Assembly: GCF_000423205.1 (NCBI RefSeq)
Contig: NZ_AUHN01000006.1
Coordinates: 248,001 to 312,000 of the forward strand
DNA from: Jonesia quinghaiensis DSM 15701
Lineage (GTDB): Bacteria; Actinomycetota; Actinomycetes; Actinomycetales; Cellulomonadaceae
Length of the DNA: 64,000 nucleotides
Reading direction: 5' to 3'
A program made the translations under genes and the position numbers. Below are positions 1 through 8,305 of this stretch, in pieces; the first letter of the stretch is position 1, and each line of letters opens with the position of its first letter. A model generated the notes under the pieces. That model made no database searches. It was not told where the DNA came from and saw only the letters and a program-made list of their open reading frames with translations.

Positions 1-75
1 GTTGTTATTGCCAGCCACGACCGGGCGATGCAAACAGACCTATCAACGTGGCCGGCATTGCATTTAGGGCAGTGA
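1..75 (+). CDS. ABC-type ATPase, C-terminal fragment (partial)
   Basis: Frame 1 is open from the window edge and encodes 24 residues before a TGA at 73-75. They begin VVIASHDRAMQ, which matches the H-loop (switch) region of ABC ATPases, where the His of SHDR contacts the ATP gamma-phosphate. This is how ABC-F proteins and drug-type ABC ATPases end their last nucleotide-binding domain. The rest of the gene lies outside the window, so the subfamily cannot be decided. Confidence 0.5.
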   Translation, partial: VVIASHDRAMQTDLSTWPALHLGQ

Positions 76-114
76 GCGCATTCACTGGGCCGGTTACCCG
101 TCCGTACCAGTTGG

Positions 115-687
115 CTACATGTCAGGCAAACGCCCCACGTGGGCGAGGGCTTGCTTGAGGAGAACATCTTGCCCGCCTTGCATTTGCGCAAGGTTTTGCG
201 GGGTGCACGCCTCCTCTGGAGTGAGCCAGGTGAACTCTAGGTTGTTTTGCTGTGGGGAGCAGTCACCACGTACCGGCACAATGTAGGCCAGTGACACGGC
301 GTGGTGGCGCTCATCGACGTACGAGGTCACACCAGGTGTGGGGAAGTATTCCGCAACCGTGAATGGTTGTGGAGAGGCCGGAATGGACGGCAACGCCATG
401 GGGCCAAGATCTTTCTCGATGTGTCGCAGCAACGCGTCGCGCACCCGCTCGTGGTACATGACCCGGCCTGATACGAGGGCTCGCATCATGTGGCCTGATT
501 CGGTGGCGCGCAGCAACAAGCCGATTTGCACCACGTCACCGGACTCGTCAACACGCACCGGGACGGCATCAACGTACACCAGAGGCATCAGGCCGCGTAC
601 CTCATCCATCTGGGTTGGGGTCAACCAACCCACTGGGCGGGTTTTGTCGCCAAAGTCAGGGTCCGGGAACTCAGCAGTCTCAGTCAC
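115..687 (-). CDS. DUF4916 / Nudix-hydrolase-like protein
   Basis: A 190-residue protein with the features of an actinobacterial family annotated as DUF4916 or Nudix-family: GWLTPTQMDE near the start, then PLVYVDAVPVRVDE, RALVSGRVMYHERVRDALL, HIEKDLGPMALP and VAEYFPTPGV. No canonical Nudix box (GX5EX7REUXEEXGU) is visible, so catalysis is uncertain. The frame stays open upstream to 876. I chose the GTG at 687 because a TTACAAC -10-like element lies just upstream, suggesting a leaderless transcript; an ATG at 723 is the alternative. It is divergent from the thioredoxin gene. Confidence 0.7.
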   Translation of the reverse strand: MTETAEFPDPDFGDKTRPVGWLTPTQMDEVRGLMPLVYVDAVPVRVDESGDVVQIGLLLRATESGHMMRALVSGRVMYHERVRDALLRHIEKDLGPMALPSIPASPQPFTVAEYFPTPGVTSYVDERHHAVSLAYIVPVRGDCSPQQNNLEFTWLTPEEACTPQNLAQMQGGQDVLLKQALAHVGRLPDM

Positions 688-899
688 CCCTTTGTTGTAA
701 CCCGAAACACCAGTGGTGCGCATGTTCGCCGCGCCTAATGGGCACCTGAAACGGCTGAGGTTCGCCAACAGCCGAACACCTGACGGAATAATGCCAAGCC
801 CGGTAGTGTCATGTGGAGAGGGATTTGGTGGCAGCCGAGCTGCTGGATCACCCTGCGCGCCACCGCGCGGGAACACGACGCACAGGAAAGAGGCACCCT

Positions 900-1277
900 A
901 TGGCCACCCACAACGTCACCGAGGCAGAGTTTGAGAAAGCAGTTAACGAGAACAACATTGTTCTTGTCGACTTTTGGGCTGACTGGTGCGGGCCATGCAA
1001 GCAGTTCGCACCGATCTACGAGCGGTCCTCAGCGGAAAACTCTGACATTTTCTACGCGAAGGTTGACACTGAAGCCGAGCAGGGGCTTGCCGCTGCCGCA
1101 CAGATCACCTCCATCCCCACGTTGATGGCGTTCCGTGAGGGCATTCTTGTGTTCTCCCAGCCAGGTGCTTTGCCTGCTCCAGCGCTCGCACAGGTCGTTG
1201 AAGCGGTGAGGGGCTTGGACATGGACGATGTCCGCAAGCAGCTCGCCGAAGCTCAGGCAGAGGCAGCACAGAACTAA
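900..1277 (+). CDS. Thioredoxin-family protein
   Basis: A 125-residue cytoplasmic thioredoxin. The redox site WCGPCK (Cys30 and Cys33) follows the beta-strand VLVDFWAD, and the cis-proline loop SIPTLMAF is present. A C-terminal extension of about 20 residues rich in Ala, Gln and Glu follows the fold. The ATG at 900 is chosen because AGGAAAGAGG precedes it; the frame is open further upstream, but that part does not match the family. It is monocistronic and ends at a hairpin shared with the convergent trmB. Confidence 0.9.
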   Translation: MATHNVTEAEFEKAVNENNIVLVDFWADWCGPCKQFAPIYERSSAENSDIFYAKVDTEAEQGLAAAAQITSIPTLMAFREGILVFSQPGALPAPALAQVVEAVRGLDMDDVRKQLAEAQAEAAQN

Positions 1278-1347
1278 AGTCCACTCACACATCAGCGCAT
1301 TGCATGGTGTTGTGAACGTGCACTACGAGTGCGCTGAGGACAAACTG

Positions 1348-1385
1348 AGGGCGGAACAACCTTTGTGGTTGTTCCGCCCTTCTTT
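1348..1385. terminator. Shared hairpin terminator between thioredoxin and trmB
   Basis: Perfect 14-bp arms at 1348-1361 and 1367-1380 enclose a 5-nt loop. A T-rich stretch follows on the plus strand. It lies between two convergent genes and could serve both directions. Confidence 0.8.
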
Positions 1386-1406
1386 GCTGTGCCGCCCATT
1401 GAGAAC

Positions 1407-2261
1407 CTAGCCGGTGAATGTGTAGGCCAGGTCGGTAATACCCCTGTCCTTTTCCATGCCTTTGCGTTCAAAGCTGGTGATGGGGCGCCCATCGAACCGC
1501 TCCGTACTGTGGAGTGTGAACTGAGGGTGAGCATCGAACGTTTCACGCATGTGGTCTGCGTAGTCTTGCCAGTCTGTGGCAAGGCGCACGAGCCCACCCG
1601 GCCGGAGAACACGCGTGAGGCGGTCAAGGAAGTATGGCTGGATGAGTCGCCTTTTGTGGTGCCGTGCTTTGTGCCACGGGTCTGGGAAGAAAATCCACAC
1701 CTCATCAACACCGGCCTCGGGCAGGTAGGTTTCTACCGCTTGGGCGGCGTCTGCTTGGAGGACCCGCACGTTGGCGAGTTCTGCCCGGCGAATCCGGTAC
1801 AGCGTTGAGGCGATACCAGGCATATATACCTCGATGGGCAGAAAGTTTGTGTCAGGCCATTGTGCTGCCGCGGAGGCCACACATTCACCTTGACCTGACC
1901 CAATTTCCACAACGAGGCGAGCCTCGCGCCCAAACGCTTCACGCGCATCGAACCGGACGTCAGGGTCAATAGAGGTCCGCGCAACATCGCGTGGTGGGCT
2001 GATCACATATTGTGGGGCCAGTTCATCCCAGGCGCGTTGTTGACGCTCTTTCAACCGGGTTGACCGCGACACGAAGGACACAATCTTTGGCCGGTGCCGA
2101 GTCTCACCTTCTCCGCCTTGAACGTGTGGGACGTCAGGAGTGGGCTGACTGGACTCCTCTGCCTGGGGGGCTGCGTCAGTGCTTGCGGTTGTGTTGGTGG
2201 TTGCGTCAGCGGGGGAGGGCTGTGGGGTCTCGTTGTGGCCGGCCACGAGGCTCGCTTTCAT
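1407..2261 (-). CDS. trmB: tRNA (guanine-N7-)-methyltransferase TrmB
   Basis: Makes m7G46 in tRNA using SAM. After about 55 low-complexity residues rich in Thr, Ala, Pro and Gln, the catalytic domain shows the SAM-binding motif VEIGSGQGE (about residues 118-126) and the TrmB signature FFPDPWHKARHHKRR, where the Asp and Arg/Lys bind tRNA. The C-terminal part TDWQDYADHM and FERKG is also typical. Length 284; the long N-terminal tail is common in actinobacterial TrmB. The gene is convergent with thioredoxin. Its upstream region carries one copy of a 52-bp direct repeat that recurs ahead of trpF. Confidence 0.93.
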   Translation of the reverse strand: MKASLVAGHNETPQPSPADATTNTTASTDAAPQAEESSQPTPDVPHVQGGEGETRHRPKIVSFVSRSTRLKERQQRAWDELAPQYVISPPRDVARTSIDPDVRFDAREAFGREARLVVEIGSGQGECVASAAAQWPDTNFLPIEVYMPGIASTLYRIRRAELANVRVLQADAAQAVETYLPEAGVDEVWIFFPDPWHKARHHKRRLIQPYFLDRLTRVLRPGGLVRLATDWQDYADHMRETFDAHPQFTLHSTERFDGRPITSFERKGMEKDRGITDLAYTFTG

Positions 2262-2291
2262 TACGGATGGGTGGTGCGGCTCTTGCGGGGC

Positions 2292-2343
2292 GCCGCCGCG
2301 TGCCGTTCACGGCACAACGCTCAAGTGTAGCGCCGGTACATTC
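2292..2343 (+). repeat. 52-bp dispersed direct repeat, copy 1 (upstream of trmB)
   Basis: Matches the segment at 3023-3074 with three mismatches over 52 bases. It contains the small hairpin GTGCCGttcaCGGCAC. It lies in the noncoding gap between trmB and the NTPase gene. Confidence 0.85.
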
Positions 2344-2371
2344 ACCGTGATGGTCCACCAGTTGGCTCGGG

Positions 2372-2929
2372 TCAGCTGTTGTGAGTGTCTATGCGTGTGC
2401 CGGTGGCTTGGAGAAGTTTGACAAGGCGAACATCTCGCGACCCAAAGATCTCCGTGACGCGGTTCGTTGTCGCTAGCACACAGGTGTCGACTAGTTCGAG
2501 CAGCGCTTCGTTCATGGCAACGCGGAGGTCCAAGTCCTCGCCCCCTGGAAGCGCGATGGGATCGTGATGCTCCAGCGGAAGGACAACCAGCAGATCAAGC
2601 CGTGAGAGCGCCTGATCAATAGTTTCTTCTAGGTGGGACGAGAAACGATGGTCCGAGGTGCGCCCCAGTTCATGCAGCGCTTTGAGGTACGCCAGGAAGT
2701 CCAGTGGTGTGCGTTCGATGATGCACGGTGTGTCGGCGGGTAGCTCTTGCAAGATATTCACCGAAATGCGCAGTTGCTCAACGTACTCGATGACCCCGGG
2801 CGGATCAGCTGCGTCATCGAGGTAGGTATATGGGTCATCGTAATGATCCATCGTTGGGTGGAGTGTGAGGTAGTCAGCGATGAGTGTGCTTTTCCCACTA
2901 CCGTGCGTGCCAGAAACCGCAATCCTCAC
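2372..2929 (-). CDS. P-loop NTPase / kinase-like protein
   Basis: A 185-residue single-domain P-loop protein. Walker A GTHGSGKST begins at residue 7, right after the first beta-strand. Later elements are IIERTPLDFLAYL (resembling the substrate or LID region of nucleoside-kinase-like NTPases) and LLVVLPLEH. It resembles AAA_28/NadR-type small ATPases. Neither the substrate nor the pathway can be read from the sequence. It lies between trmB and trpF on the minus strand, with copies of a 52-bp repeat on either side. Confidence 0.65.
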   Translation of the reverse strand: MRIAVSGTHGSGKSTLIADYLTLHPTMDHYDDPYTYLDDAADPPGVIEYVEQLRISVNILQELPADTPCIIERTPLDFLAYLKALHELGRTSDHRFSSHLEETIDQALSRLDLLVVLPLEHHDPIALPGGEDLDLRVAMNEALLELVDTCVLATTNRVTEIFGSRDVRLVKLLQATGTRIDTHNS

Positions 2930-3022
2930 GCTTACTCCTTGTCTGGTGGCTGTGAACAGTGACGCACATTACCTTCGGTGGCGTTGCAACGTCAACCAGG
3001 GATAACAAGCGGTTTTCGAGGA

Positions 3023-3074
3023 GCCGCCGCGTGCCATTCACGGCACAACGCCCAAGTGTAGCGCCGGTACACTC
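3023..3074 (+). repeat. 52-bp dispersed direct repeat, copy 2 (upstream of trpF)
   Basis: Copy of 2292-2343 with three substitutions (one breaks a base pair of the internal GTGCC/GGCAC hairpin). It ends about 28 bases before the trpF start codon, so it probably covers the trpF promoter or 5' UTR. Confidence 0.85.
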
Positions 3075-3102
3075 AACCTGTGAGTCACCCGAGGAGGCCT
3101 GG

Positions 3103-3720
3103 ATGTTTGTGAAGGTGTGCGGTTTGAGTACGCCCGAGTCGGTTGCGGCAGCTGTTGAGGCGCAGGTTGATGCGGTGGGGTTTGTGCACGCGTTGGGCAG
3201 CTCCCGTCACCTTGACGCCGATGCGATTCGCGCGCTGGTGGCGACCGTGGAGTGCCGTGTCGACACGGTGTTAGTGGTCGCGAAAATCCCGGCGGTTGCG
3301 GCAGCGCACCTTGCCTGTGATACGGGTGTGTCTGTTCTGCAGTTGCACGGCTCGTACACGCAAGCTGACTTTGAAGCTGCCCAGCAGGTGTTTCCCCGGT
3401 TGTGGCGGGCAACGTCCCTTGAGGCTGCACCTGACGTGACAGTGGGTGCCTTTGGGGAGGAAATGTTGTTACTTGATGCCCCACGGGCTGGTTCTGGTGA
3501 GCGGTGGGACGTGACGGCGTTAGCTGACCGCAACCTTGACGGGCGTTGGTTGTTGGCTGGCGGGCTCACCCCGGACAACGTCGCAGAATCCATTGCAGCG
3601 GCTAAGCCGTGGGGTGTTGACGTGTCCAGTGGGGTGGAATCAGCACCAGGGGTGAAAGACCTCGCGAAAATCCGCGACTTCGTTGCTGCGGCCCGTGCCG
3701 CCGGTACTGCTCCGCGATGA
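3103..3720 (+). CDS. trpF: Phosphoribosylanthranilate isomerase
   Basis: TIM-barrel enzyme of tryptophan synthesis (PRA to CdRP). The N-terminal VKVCGLSTPE carries the catalytic Cys (CGL motif), VLQLHG is the central strand, and LAGGLTPDNV plus GVDVSSGVES form the phosphate-binding loops. Length 205, the usual size. The ATG at 3103 follows GAGGAGG; the frame is open further upstream but that part is the 52-bp repeat and not protein-like. It stands alone with no other trp gene nearby, as is common in actinobacteria. Confidence 0.93.
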   Translation: MFVKVCGLSTPESVAAAVEAQVDAVGFVHALGSSRHLDADAIRALVATVECRVDTVLVVAKIPAVAAAHLACDTGVSVLQLHGSYTQADFEAAQQVFPRLWRATSLEAAPDVTVGAFGEEMLLLDAPRAGSGERWDVTALADRNLDGRWLLAGGLTPDNVAESIAAAKPWGVDVSSGVESAPGVKDLAKIRDFVAAARAAGTAPR

Positions 3721-3727
3721 TAAAAGC

Positions 3728-3776
3728 AGAATGACCCCCGCCTTGGAGTGTTACATCCAAGATCGGGGGTCATTCT
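3728..3776. terminator. Hairpin between trpF and tRNA-Leu
   Basis: 13-bp perfect arms (AGAATGACCCCCG and complement, 3728-3740 and 3764-3776) enclose an inner CTTGGA/TCCAAG hairpin. It separates trpF from the convergent tRNA-Leu and probably terminates both transcripts, though U-tracts are weak. Confidence 0.6.
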
Positions 3777-3780
3777 GTGG

Positions 3781-3865
3781 TGGTGCGCGAGGGGGGACTT
3801 GAACCCCCACGTCCTAAGACACTGGAACCTAAATCCAGCGCGTCTGCCAATTTCGCCACTCGCGC
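3781..3865 (-). tRNA. tRNA-Leu (anticodon UAG)
   Basis: Read on the minus strand: acceptor GCGCGAG pairs with CTCGCGC, discriminator A, encoded CCA at 3783-3781. The anticodon stem CTGGA/TCCAG holds the loop TTTAGGT, giving UAG. A long class II variable arm (GTGTCTTAGGACGT) is present, as expected for Leu. Confidence 0.95.
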
Positions 3866-3890
3866 GCACCATTAAGTGTACGTGAAGTTT

Positions 3891-4364
3891 TTAGTTGTCG
3901 AGACCAAGCTCTTTGCGTAGGCGTGCAACGTGCCCGGTGGCTTTGACGTTGTAGAGGGCCTTGTCGATGGTGTGGTCTTCGTTGAGTACAAACGTGGAGC
4001 GGATGATCCCCATGACGGTTTTCCCGTAGTTCTTCTTCTCCCCATAGGCCCCGTAAGCGCTGGCAATCTCTTTGTCCGGGTCAGCGAGGAGGGGGAAGGA
4101 CAGCGACTCGTTGTTGGTGAAGGTTGCGAGTTTGTCAGCGGAGTCTGGTGAGATTCCCAGGACGGTGTACCCGGCGCCTTGAAGTGACGCTAGAGAGTCG
4201 CGGAAATCACATGCTTGGGTGGTGCAGCCGGGGGTTCCAGCGGCGGGGTAGAAGTACACGATGACTTTGCGTCCACTGAAGTCACTGAGGGACACGGTGT
4301 CACCGCTGGCTGACGTGGCGGTGAACTGGGGTGCTGGTGCGCCAGGTTCGAGGCGTGTAGTCAT
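3891..4364 (-). CDS. bcp: Thioredoxin-dependent thiol peroxidase (Bcp/PrxQ type)
   Basis: A 157-residue peroxiredoxin that reduces hydroperoxides at the expense of thioredoxin. The peroxidatic region YFYPAAGTPGCTTQACDF contains two Cys five residues apart (about 47 and 52), the atypical 2-Cys arrangement of PrxQ. VLGISPDS and the late strand STFVLNEDH complete the fold. The ATG at 4364 follows AAGGAG; the upstream in-frame extension has no family similarity. The neighbouring plus-strand GroES-like gene is divergent. Confidence 0.92.
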   Translation of the reverse strand: MTTRLEPGAPAPQFTATSASGDTVSLSDFSGRKVIVYFYPAAGTPGCTTQACDFRDSLASLQGAGYTVLGISPDSADKLATFTNNESLSFPLLADPDKEIASAYGAYGEKKNYGKTVMGIIRSTFVLNEDHTIDKALYNVKATGHVARLRKELGLDN

Positions 4365-4471
4365 GGGGTCTCCTTGACGGTGGTTGCGGGCAAACAAGAG
4401 GCACCTCGTTGCGGGTGGTGCGTTGACGAATTGGTGCCACTGCCGCCCATCGTATCGGTACGGTAGGACAT

Positions 4472-4864
4472 GTGAGTGAAACATCGAAAACTACCCCGGC
4501 TAACCCATCTGCCTCATCAACGCCGCTTCCAAGCGCTACCGCTTTGCCAGCGACACTTCCGGTGAGGATGCTCCACGACCGTGTTCTCGTGTTACCTGAG
4601 AAAGATGCGTCCGAGCGTCAATCAAGTTCAGGTTTGGTGATCCCTGCAAGTGCGGTGGGTGCCAGACGGTTGAGTTGGGCCGTTGTGTCAGCGTTGGGTG
4701 ACTCGGTGCGGCAGGTGCGCCGTGGAGACCGGGTGTTGTACGACCCAGAGGAAAAAGCAGAAGTTGATATTGCGGGCCGTGATTATGTTCTTCTGCGGGA
4801 AAAAGATATTCACGGTGTTGCACATCAGGAAGACGCGGTGGCGTCCCCAGGCCTGTATCTCTAG
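4472..4864 (+). CDS. GroES/Cpn10-like protein
   Basis: A 130-residue protein. After a 28-residue low-complexity Ser/Thr/Pro/Ala lead, it has a Cpn10 beta-barrel pattern: RMLHDRVLVLPEKDASERQSSSG (the mobile-loop region is SSSGLVIP), VVSALGDSVRQVRRGDRVLYDP and DYVLLREKDI. No groEL is adjacent, so this looks like the stand-alone GroES-like family of actinobacteria rather than the main co-chaperonin. The start is a GTG at 4472. Confidence 0.8.
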   Translation: MSETSKTTPANPSASSTPLPSATALPATLPVRMLHDRVLVLPEKDASERQSSSGLVIPASAVGARRLSWAVVSALGDSVRQVRRGDRVLYDPEEKAEVDIAGRDYVLLREKDIHGVAHQEDAVASPGLYL

Positions 4865-5131
4865 TGGTGGCGGCGTTTCTCCGCGGGTGCTCGGCTGTAT
4901 TTCCTCAAACTTGAGAGGCAGTTATGGGAATCAGTCACTATGGTTCTGTGCCTGTTGAGTCAGTAACCTGAAGGAACTAGGCGCGCTGTGCAGGGCAGCG
5001 AATTGCGGCATCACGGAGCGAAAAGTGAAAATCACCCGGAAATTCATCCTGGTTCTTCACATGATTTTCAGTTTCACCGGGCAGAGTGGAACACGATGAC
5101 CTGCCGGCCTGGCTACGGAAGGAGGGGCGAT

Positions 5132-5362
5132 ATGCAAGAGATACCACGCGACCAGGGCGCAACAGACGACGACCTCTTCGATTTTGAGTTAACTGATGAG
5201 GTTCGTGACATCGTGGGGGACACGACCGGTCTTGGCGACCAGATCCGTGAGGGAAACATTCCTGCGGCTCTTCTCGCTGACCTTGCGTTAACAAAAGCAG
5301 CGGTACGCATTGTGCCAGCACCTCAGGTTGAAGAATCACCACGACAGGCGCGATCCGCCTAA
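5132..5362 (+). CDS. Small acidic hypothetical protein
   Basis: 76 residues; not recognised. The ATG at 5132 has a strong ribosome-binding site (GGAAGGAGGGGC), which supports this start over the longer open frame from 4988. The N-terminal half is very acidic (DDDLFDFELTDEVRDIVGD) and the middle looks amphipathic-helical. No membrane segment or signal. It stands just upstream of the tRNA-Lys cluster. The 267 bases between the GroES-like gene and this start hold no clear gene; an 8-bp GAAAATCA/TGATTTTC inverted repeat is present there. Confidence 0.6.
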   Translation: MQEIPRDQGATDDDLFDFELTDEVRDIVGDTTGLGDQIREGNIPAALLADLALTKAAVRIVPAPQVEESPRQARSA

Positions 5363-5407
5363 GGTGATTGGGCAAAGCGCGGTACCTCCGTGTAATATTT
5401 TGCCGAT

Positions 5408-5483
<76 letters not shown>

Positions 5484-5486
5484 CAC

Positions 5487-5522
5487 AAGATCCAGGATCA
5501 GCAATGATCCTGGATCTTTTTT
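5487..5522 (+). terminator. Intrinsic terminator after tRNA-Lys copy 1
   Basis: A perfect 14-bp stem (AAGATCCAGGATCA and complement) with GCAA loop, followed by a T-run. Confidence 0.92.
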
Positions 5523-5651
5523 GTTCCTTCTGAACTCGTTGGCGTGGAGTGACCTCCGTAGGTCATTGCGCACACCACCATGTGCAACGTGACGAGGGTG
5601 ACATCCCCAGAAATTGGAGAATCCGCAGGCCGTTGCTATTGTTTCTTGTGC

Positions 5652-5724
<73 letters not shown>

Positions 5725-5805
5725 CTGGAAGCCCCTCCAACCGGCGGGGTTTTTCACTGCCCAAGACGTTCACGCGTTATGGGAGTGGCCCAGCGGTCCA
5801 CGCCA

Positions 5806-5881
<76 letters not shown>

Positions 5882-5883
5882 CC

Positions 5884-5919
5884 ACAACAAGCCGGATCAT
5901 ATGATCCGGCTTTTGTTGT
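5884..5919 (+). terminator. Terminator after tRNA-Lys copy 3
   Basis: A 20-nt perfect palindrome GCCGGATCATATGATCCGGC flanked by ACAACAA and TTTTGTTGT, giving a long stem with U-rich 3' side. Confidence 0.85.
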
Positions 5920-5989
5920 CTCTCCGCATGCGAGCCTCCACTACTCGTGACAGGGTGAAGTAAAACCCCGCGCAATGATGGAGGAACAC

Positions 5990-6241
5990 ATGTCTACGCA
6001 AGAACCATTCGAGGTTTTCTCAGCTGAAGAAGCTCCTGACATGGTCCCCCTTGACGGGCGGGATGGCCAGCCCGTTGAAGAAGGTGGCCAAGACGACCCC
6101 CGCACCCTTGACGCTCACGACCCACTGAAAGATCCAATAAGCCAACTTGATCAAGCCGGTCTCACATTGGATGACGACAGTGCCCTGCTGACCAAAGACG
6201 ACTTTGTGAACCCTGAAGCCCCAGAACCAGAGGATGTCTGA
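5990..6241 (+). CDS. Small acidic hypothetical protein
   Basis: 83 residues, strongly acidic and apparently disordered (many Asp, Glu and Pro, ending APEPEDV). The ATG at 5990 follows GGAGGAACAC, a good ribosome-binding site; an ATG at 5975 is in frame but would overlap that site. No recognisable domain. It lies 21 bases ahead of the next unknown gene and may be co-transcribed with it. Confidence 0.6.
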   Translation: MSTQEPFEVFSAEEAPDMVPLDGRDGQPVEEGGQDDPRTLDAHDPLKDPISQLDQAGLTLDDDSALLTKDDFVNPEAPEPEDV

Positions 6242-6262
6242 CCCTCCTCTTACGATGCGGCT

Positions 6263-6793
6263 ATGGTTACCCAGCACACGTGGTTTGTTCTTGGGGCTTT
6301 CACGTCGAGCCGTGAACTATGGGTTGTGCTTGAGGGCGAAGGAAAGCCCGAATATGGCCCGTGGAAGACTTCGGATGGCCGCGATGTGATTGATGAGATC
6401 GCGGTTGGGCGGATTGCGGAGCTACCGTTTCCAGTTGATTTTCGACGTGACACGGCCAGCACAGGGAAGAAACGCGGTGACATTCTGTGGCTAGGCGGTC
6501 ACCCGTTGTTGCTGGTCTCGCGCAGGTTCGTTGAGGCGCTCGAAGAAATGGGTGTGACAGGTTGGTTAACGTACCCTGTCGAATTACGTGACTCCGGTCG
6601 GCGTTCGGGCGAACCTATCGAAGGCTATGTGGGGTTCGTCCCCGACTTAACTGGCAACGCCCCCGTTCGGAGTTACAACGTCGGAACCCCAAACTTCGCT
6701 ATCCGAGTCAGGGGTGACATCCTCGATGGCTTAAAGTCTCGTGGCGTTGTCCGTTTTTCTGCGGAACTAGCTGAAGAGACTCTAGTCGAATAA
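6263..6793 (+). CDS. Hypothetical protein
   Basis: 176 residues; not recognised. It looks like a soluble alpha/beta protein with an even spread of charges, and no Cys or transmembrane segment. Readable stretches include WFVLGAFTSSRELWVVLEGE near the start, GDILWLGGHPLLLVSRRFVEAL in the middle and GLKSRGVVRFSAELAEE at the end. The middle faintly recalls Imm11/DUF1629-type proteins (a strand-helix unit around LLVSRRFVEAL), but this is a weak impression. It ends shortly before a strong bidirectional terminator. Confidence 0.6.
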   Translation: MVTQHTWFVLGAFTSSRELWVVLEGEGKPEYGPWKTSDGRDVIDEIAVGRIAELPFPVDFRRDTASTGKKRGDILWLGGHPLLLVSRRFVEALEEMGVTGWLTYPVELRDSGRRSGEPIEGYVGFVPDLTGNAPVRSYNVGTPNFAIRVRGDILDGLKSRGVVRFSAELAEETLVE

Positions 6794-6859
6794 CTCACAC
6801 CAGCTATGGGTGTCCCATACGCCACCTGTAGCTGGTCGTTGAGGCGCATCGGGGACATA

Positions 6860-6907
6860 AAAAGGGTGGTTGCACGCTGAGAGCCAGCGTGCAACCACCC
6901 TTTTTTT
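6860..6907. terminator. Bidirectional terminator between hypothetical gene and dps
   Basis: A near 20-bp stem (AAAGGGTGGTTGCACGCTG and complement) with T-run on the plus strand and A-run on the other side, suited to ending both convergent genes. Confidence 0.93.
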
Positions 6908-6919
6908 GTGAGTGGGGTG

Positions 6920-7486
6920 TCAGTTGATTCGGCGTGCCGCTGCTGCGGCTTCTTTCGCGCTCTCAATGTTTTCAGTGAGGAGTTCACCACTGGGGTTCTC
7001 CAAGTGGGAACGCATGAACCACTGGAACAACTCCAACTGGCCTGTTTGGGTGATCAGAAGGTCTTCAGTGATGGGGTCAATGGGGCCTACCGTGCCAATT
7101 GCTGCCCGGTGGTCTGAGAGGACGCCGCTGTACACAACGTCAAGTGCGGCCAGGTGTTCTGAGGTAGTTGCCCGCCCGATGGGGTAGTCGTTCCAGGTGC
7201 GCTTCTCAGTGAGGTCGCCAGGGAGCCCGTTGGGGGAGACCCCAAGGGTTGCCATGCGCTCAGCGAGTGCGTCGATCATGGCGCGCACCAAGTCAATTTG
7301 TGGGTCCAGCATTTCGTGGACGGAAATGAAGTCACGGCCCACCACGTTCCAATGCGCGTGCTTGAGTGTCAAGGCGAGGTCGTTCAGGGCGTGAATGCGC
7401 ATCTGCAACGCGTCGGCAACCTTGTGACCTGCTTCGAGTTCTAGTCCTGGCACGGTGTAGTTTGCGTACATGTCGCTTGGCATCAT
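6920..7486 (-). CDS. dps: Dps-family DNA-protection / iron-storage protein
   Basis: 188 residues. A ferritin-like dodecamer subunit that oxidises Fe(II) with H2O2. The ferroxidase signature runs LKHAHWNVVGRDFISVHEMLD, followed by QIDLVRAMIDALAERM, the standard Dps helix A/B layout. A short C-terminal Ala/Arg tail follows. AGGAGGGTC precedes the ATG ATG start, so 7486 and 7483 are both possible. It is monocistronic and convergent with the hypothetical gene across the terminator. Confidence 0.93.
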   Translation of the reverse strand: MMPSDMYANYTVPGLELEAGHKVADALQMRIHALNDLALTLKHAHWNVVGRDFISVHEMLDPQIDLVRAMIDALAERMATLGVSPNGLPGDLTEKRTWNDYPIGRATTSEHLAALDVVYSGVLSDHRAAIGTVGPIDPITEDLLITQTGQLELFQWFMRSHLENPSGELLTENIESAKEAAAAARRIN

Positions 7487-7608
7487 GACCCTCCTTTTGG
7501 GCGTGGTCCGTTGGTTTCAACGGTGGTGATACTCGTTACGCTAACGCGCTTTGCCGATGCCCGCCTGCGCTGGCAGCGGGCATCGGCTATGGGCGAACAC
7601 GGGTGCGG

Positions 7609-8229
7609 TTACTCGAAACGTGCAGTATCTCCCGCGCCGGTGCGGACGATTTCAGGTGCACCGTCGGAGTAGTCGATCACCGTGGTTGGTTCATTGCCAC
7701 AGTCACCTGCTTCGACGACAGCGTCGAGCACATGATCGAGTTCTTCCTTGATTTGCCACCCCTCGGTCAGCGGGCTGTCGATCTCGGGAAGTATCAGAGA
7801 ACTGGAGAGGATTGGTTCGCCAAGTTCAGCAATGATTTTCCGGACAATTTCGTTGTCTGGTATGCGAACACCAACGGTCTTTTTCTTCGGGTGGGAAAGA
7901 CGGCGTGGAACTTCCTTCGTTGCAGGCAAAATGAAGGTGTATGCGCCCGGTGTTGCTGCTTTAATCGCGCGGAAAGCATGATTGTCGAGGATAACTAGCT
8001 GACCGAGTTGCGCGAAGTCGGAGCACACCAAGGTCATGTGGTGTTTGTCGTCGAGGTTGCGGATCGCACGTATGCGATCAGCGCCGAAGTGATTGTCGAT
8101 GGCACACCCAAGGGCGTACCCCGAATCTGTCGGATAGGCGATGACCGCCCCTGATCGCAAAGCTTCTGCGACTTGGGTGATCAGCCGTGGCTGTGGGTTG
8201 TCTGGGTGGATATCAAAAAACTTCGCCAT
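7609..8229 (-). CDS. YciO/Sua5-YrdC family protein
   Basis: 206 residues with the YrdC fold: RSGAVIAYPTDSGYALGC, the dsRNA/ATP-binding region IRAIRNLDDKHHMTLVCSD, PGAYTFILPATKEVPRR and VGVRIPDN. The replacement of the KRxxxxP motif of TsaC by the LDDKHH form and the total length point to the YciO branch, not the essential TsaC that makes threonylcarbamoyl-AMP for tRNA t6A37. YciO function is less well defined. It is divergent from the ATP-grasp gene 76 bases away. Confidence 0.85.
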   Translation of the reverse strand: MAKFFDIHPDNPQPRLITQVAEALRSGAVIAYPTDSGYALGCAIDNHFGADRIRAIRNLDDKHHMTLVCSDFAQLGQLVILDNHAFRAIKAATPGAYTFILPATKEVPRRLSHPKKKTVGVRIPDNEIVRKIIAELGEPILSSSLILPEIDSPLTEGWQIKEELDHVLDAVVEAGDCGNEPTTVIDYSDGAPEIVRTGAGDTARFE

Positions 8230-8305
8230 GTTCGCAGACTAGTTGCTACACAGTGAAATGCAACCGCGCTACCGTGGTGTTGCAGAACCGACTACGCTGG
8301 TACTT

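Noticed and set aside
3207-3872. 221-codon minus-strand frame across trpF and tRNA-Leu
   Set aside because: It is antisense to a clear trpF and reads through a tRNA gene.
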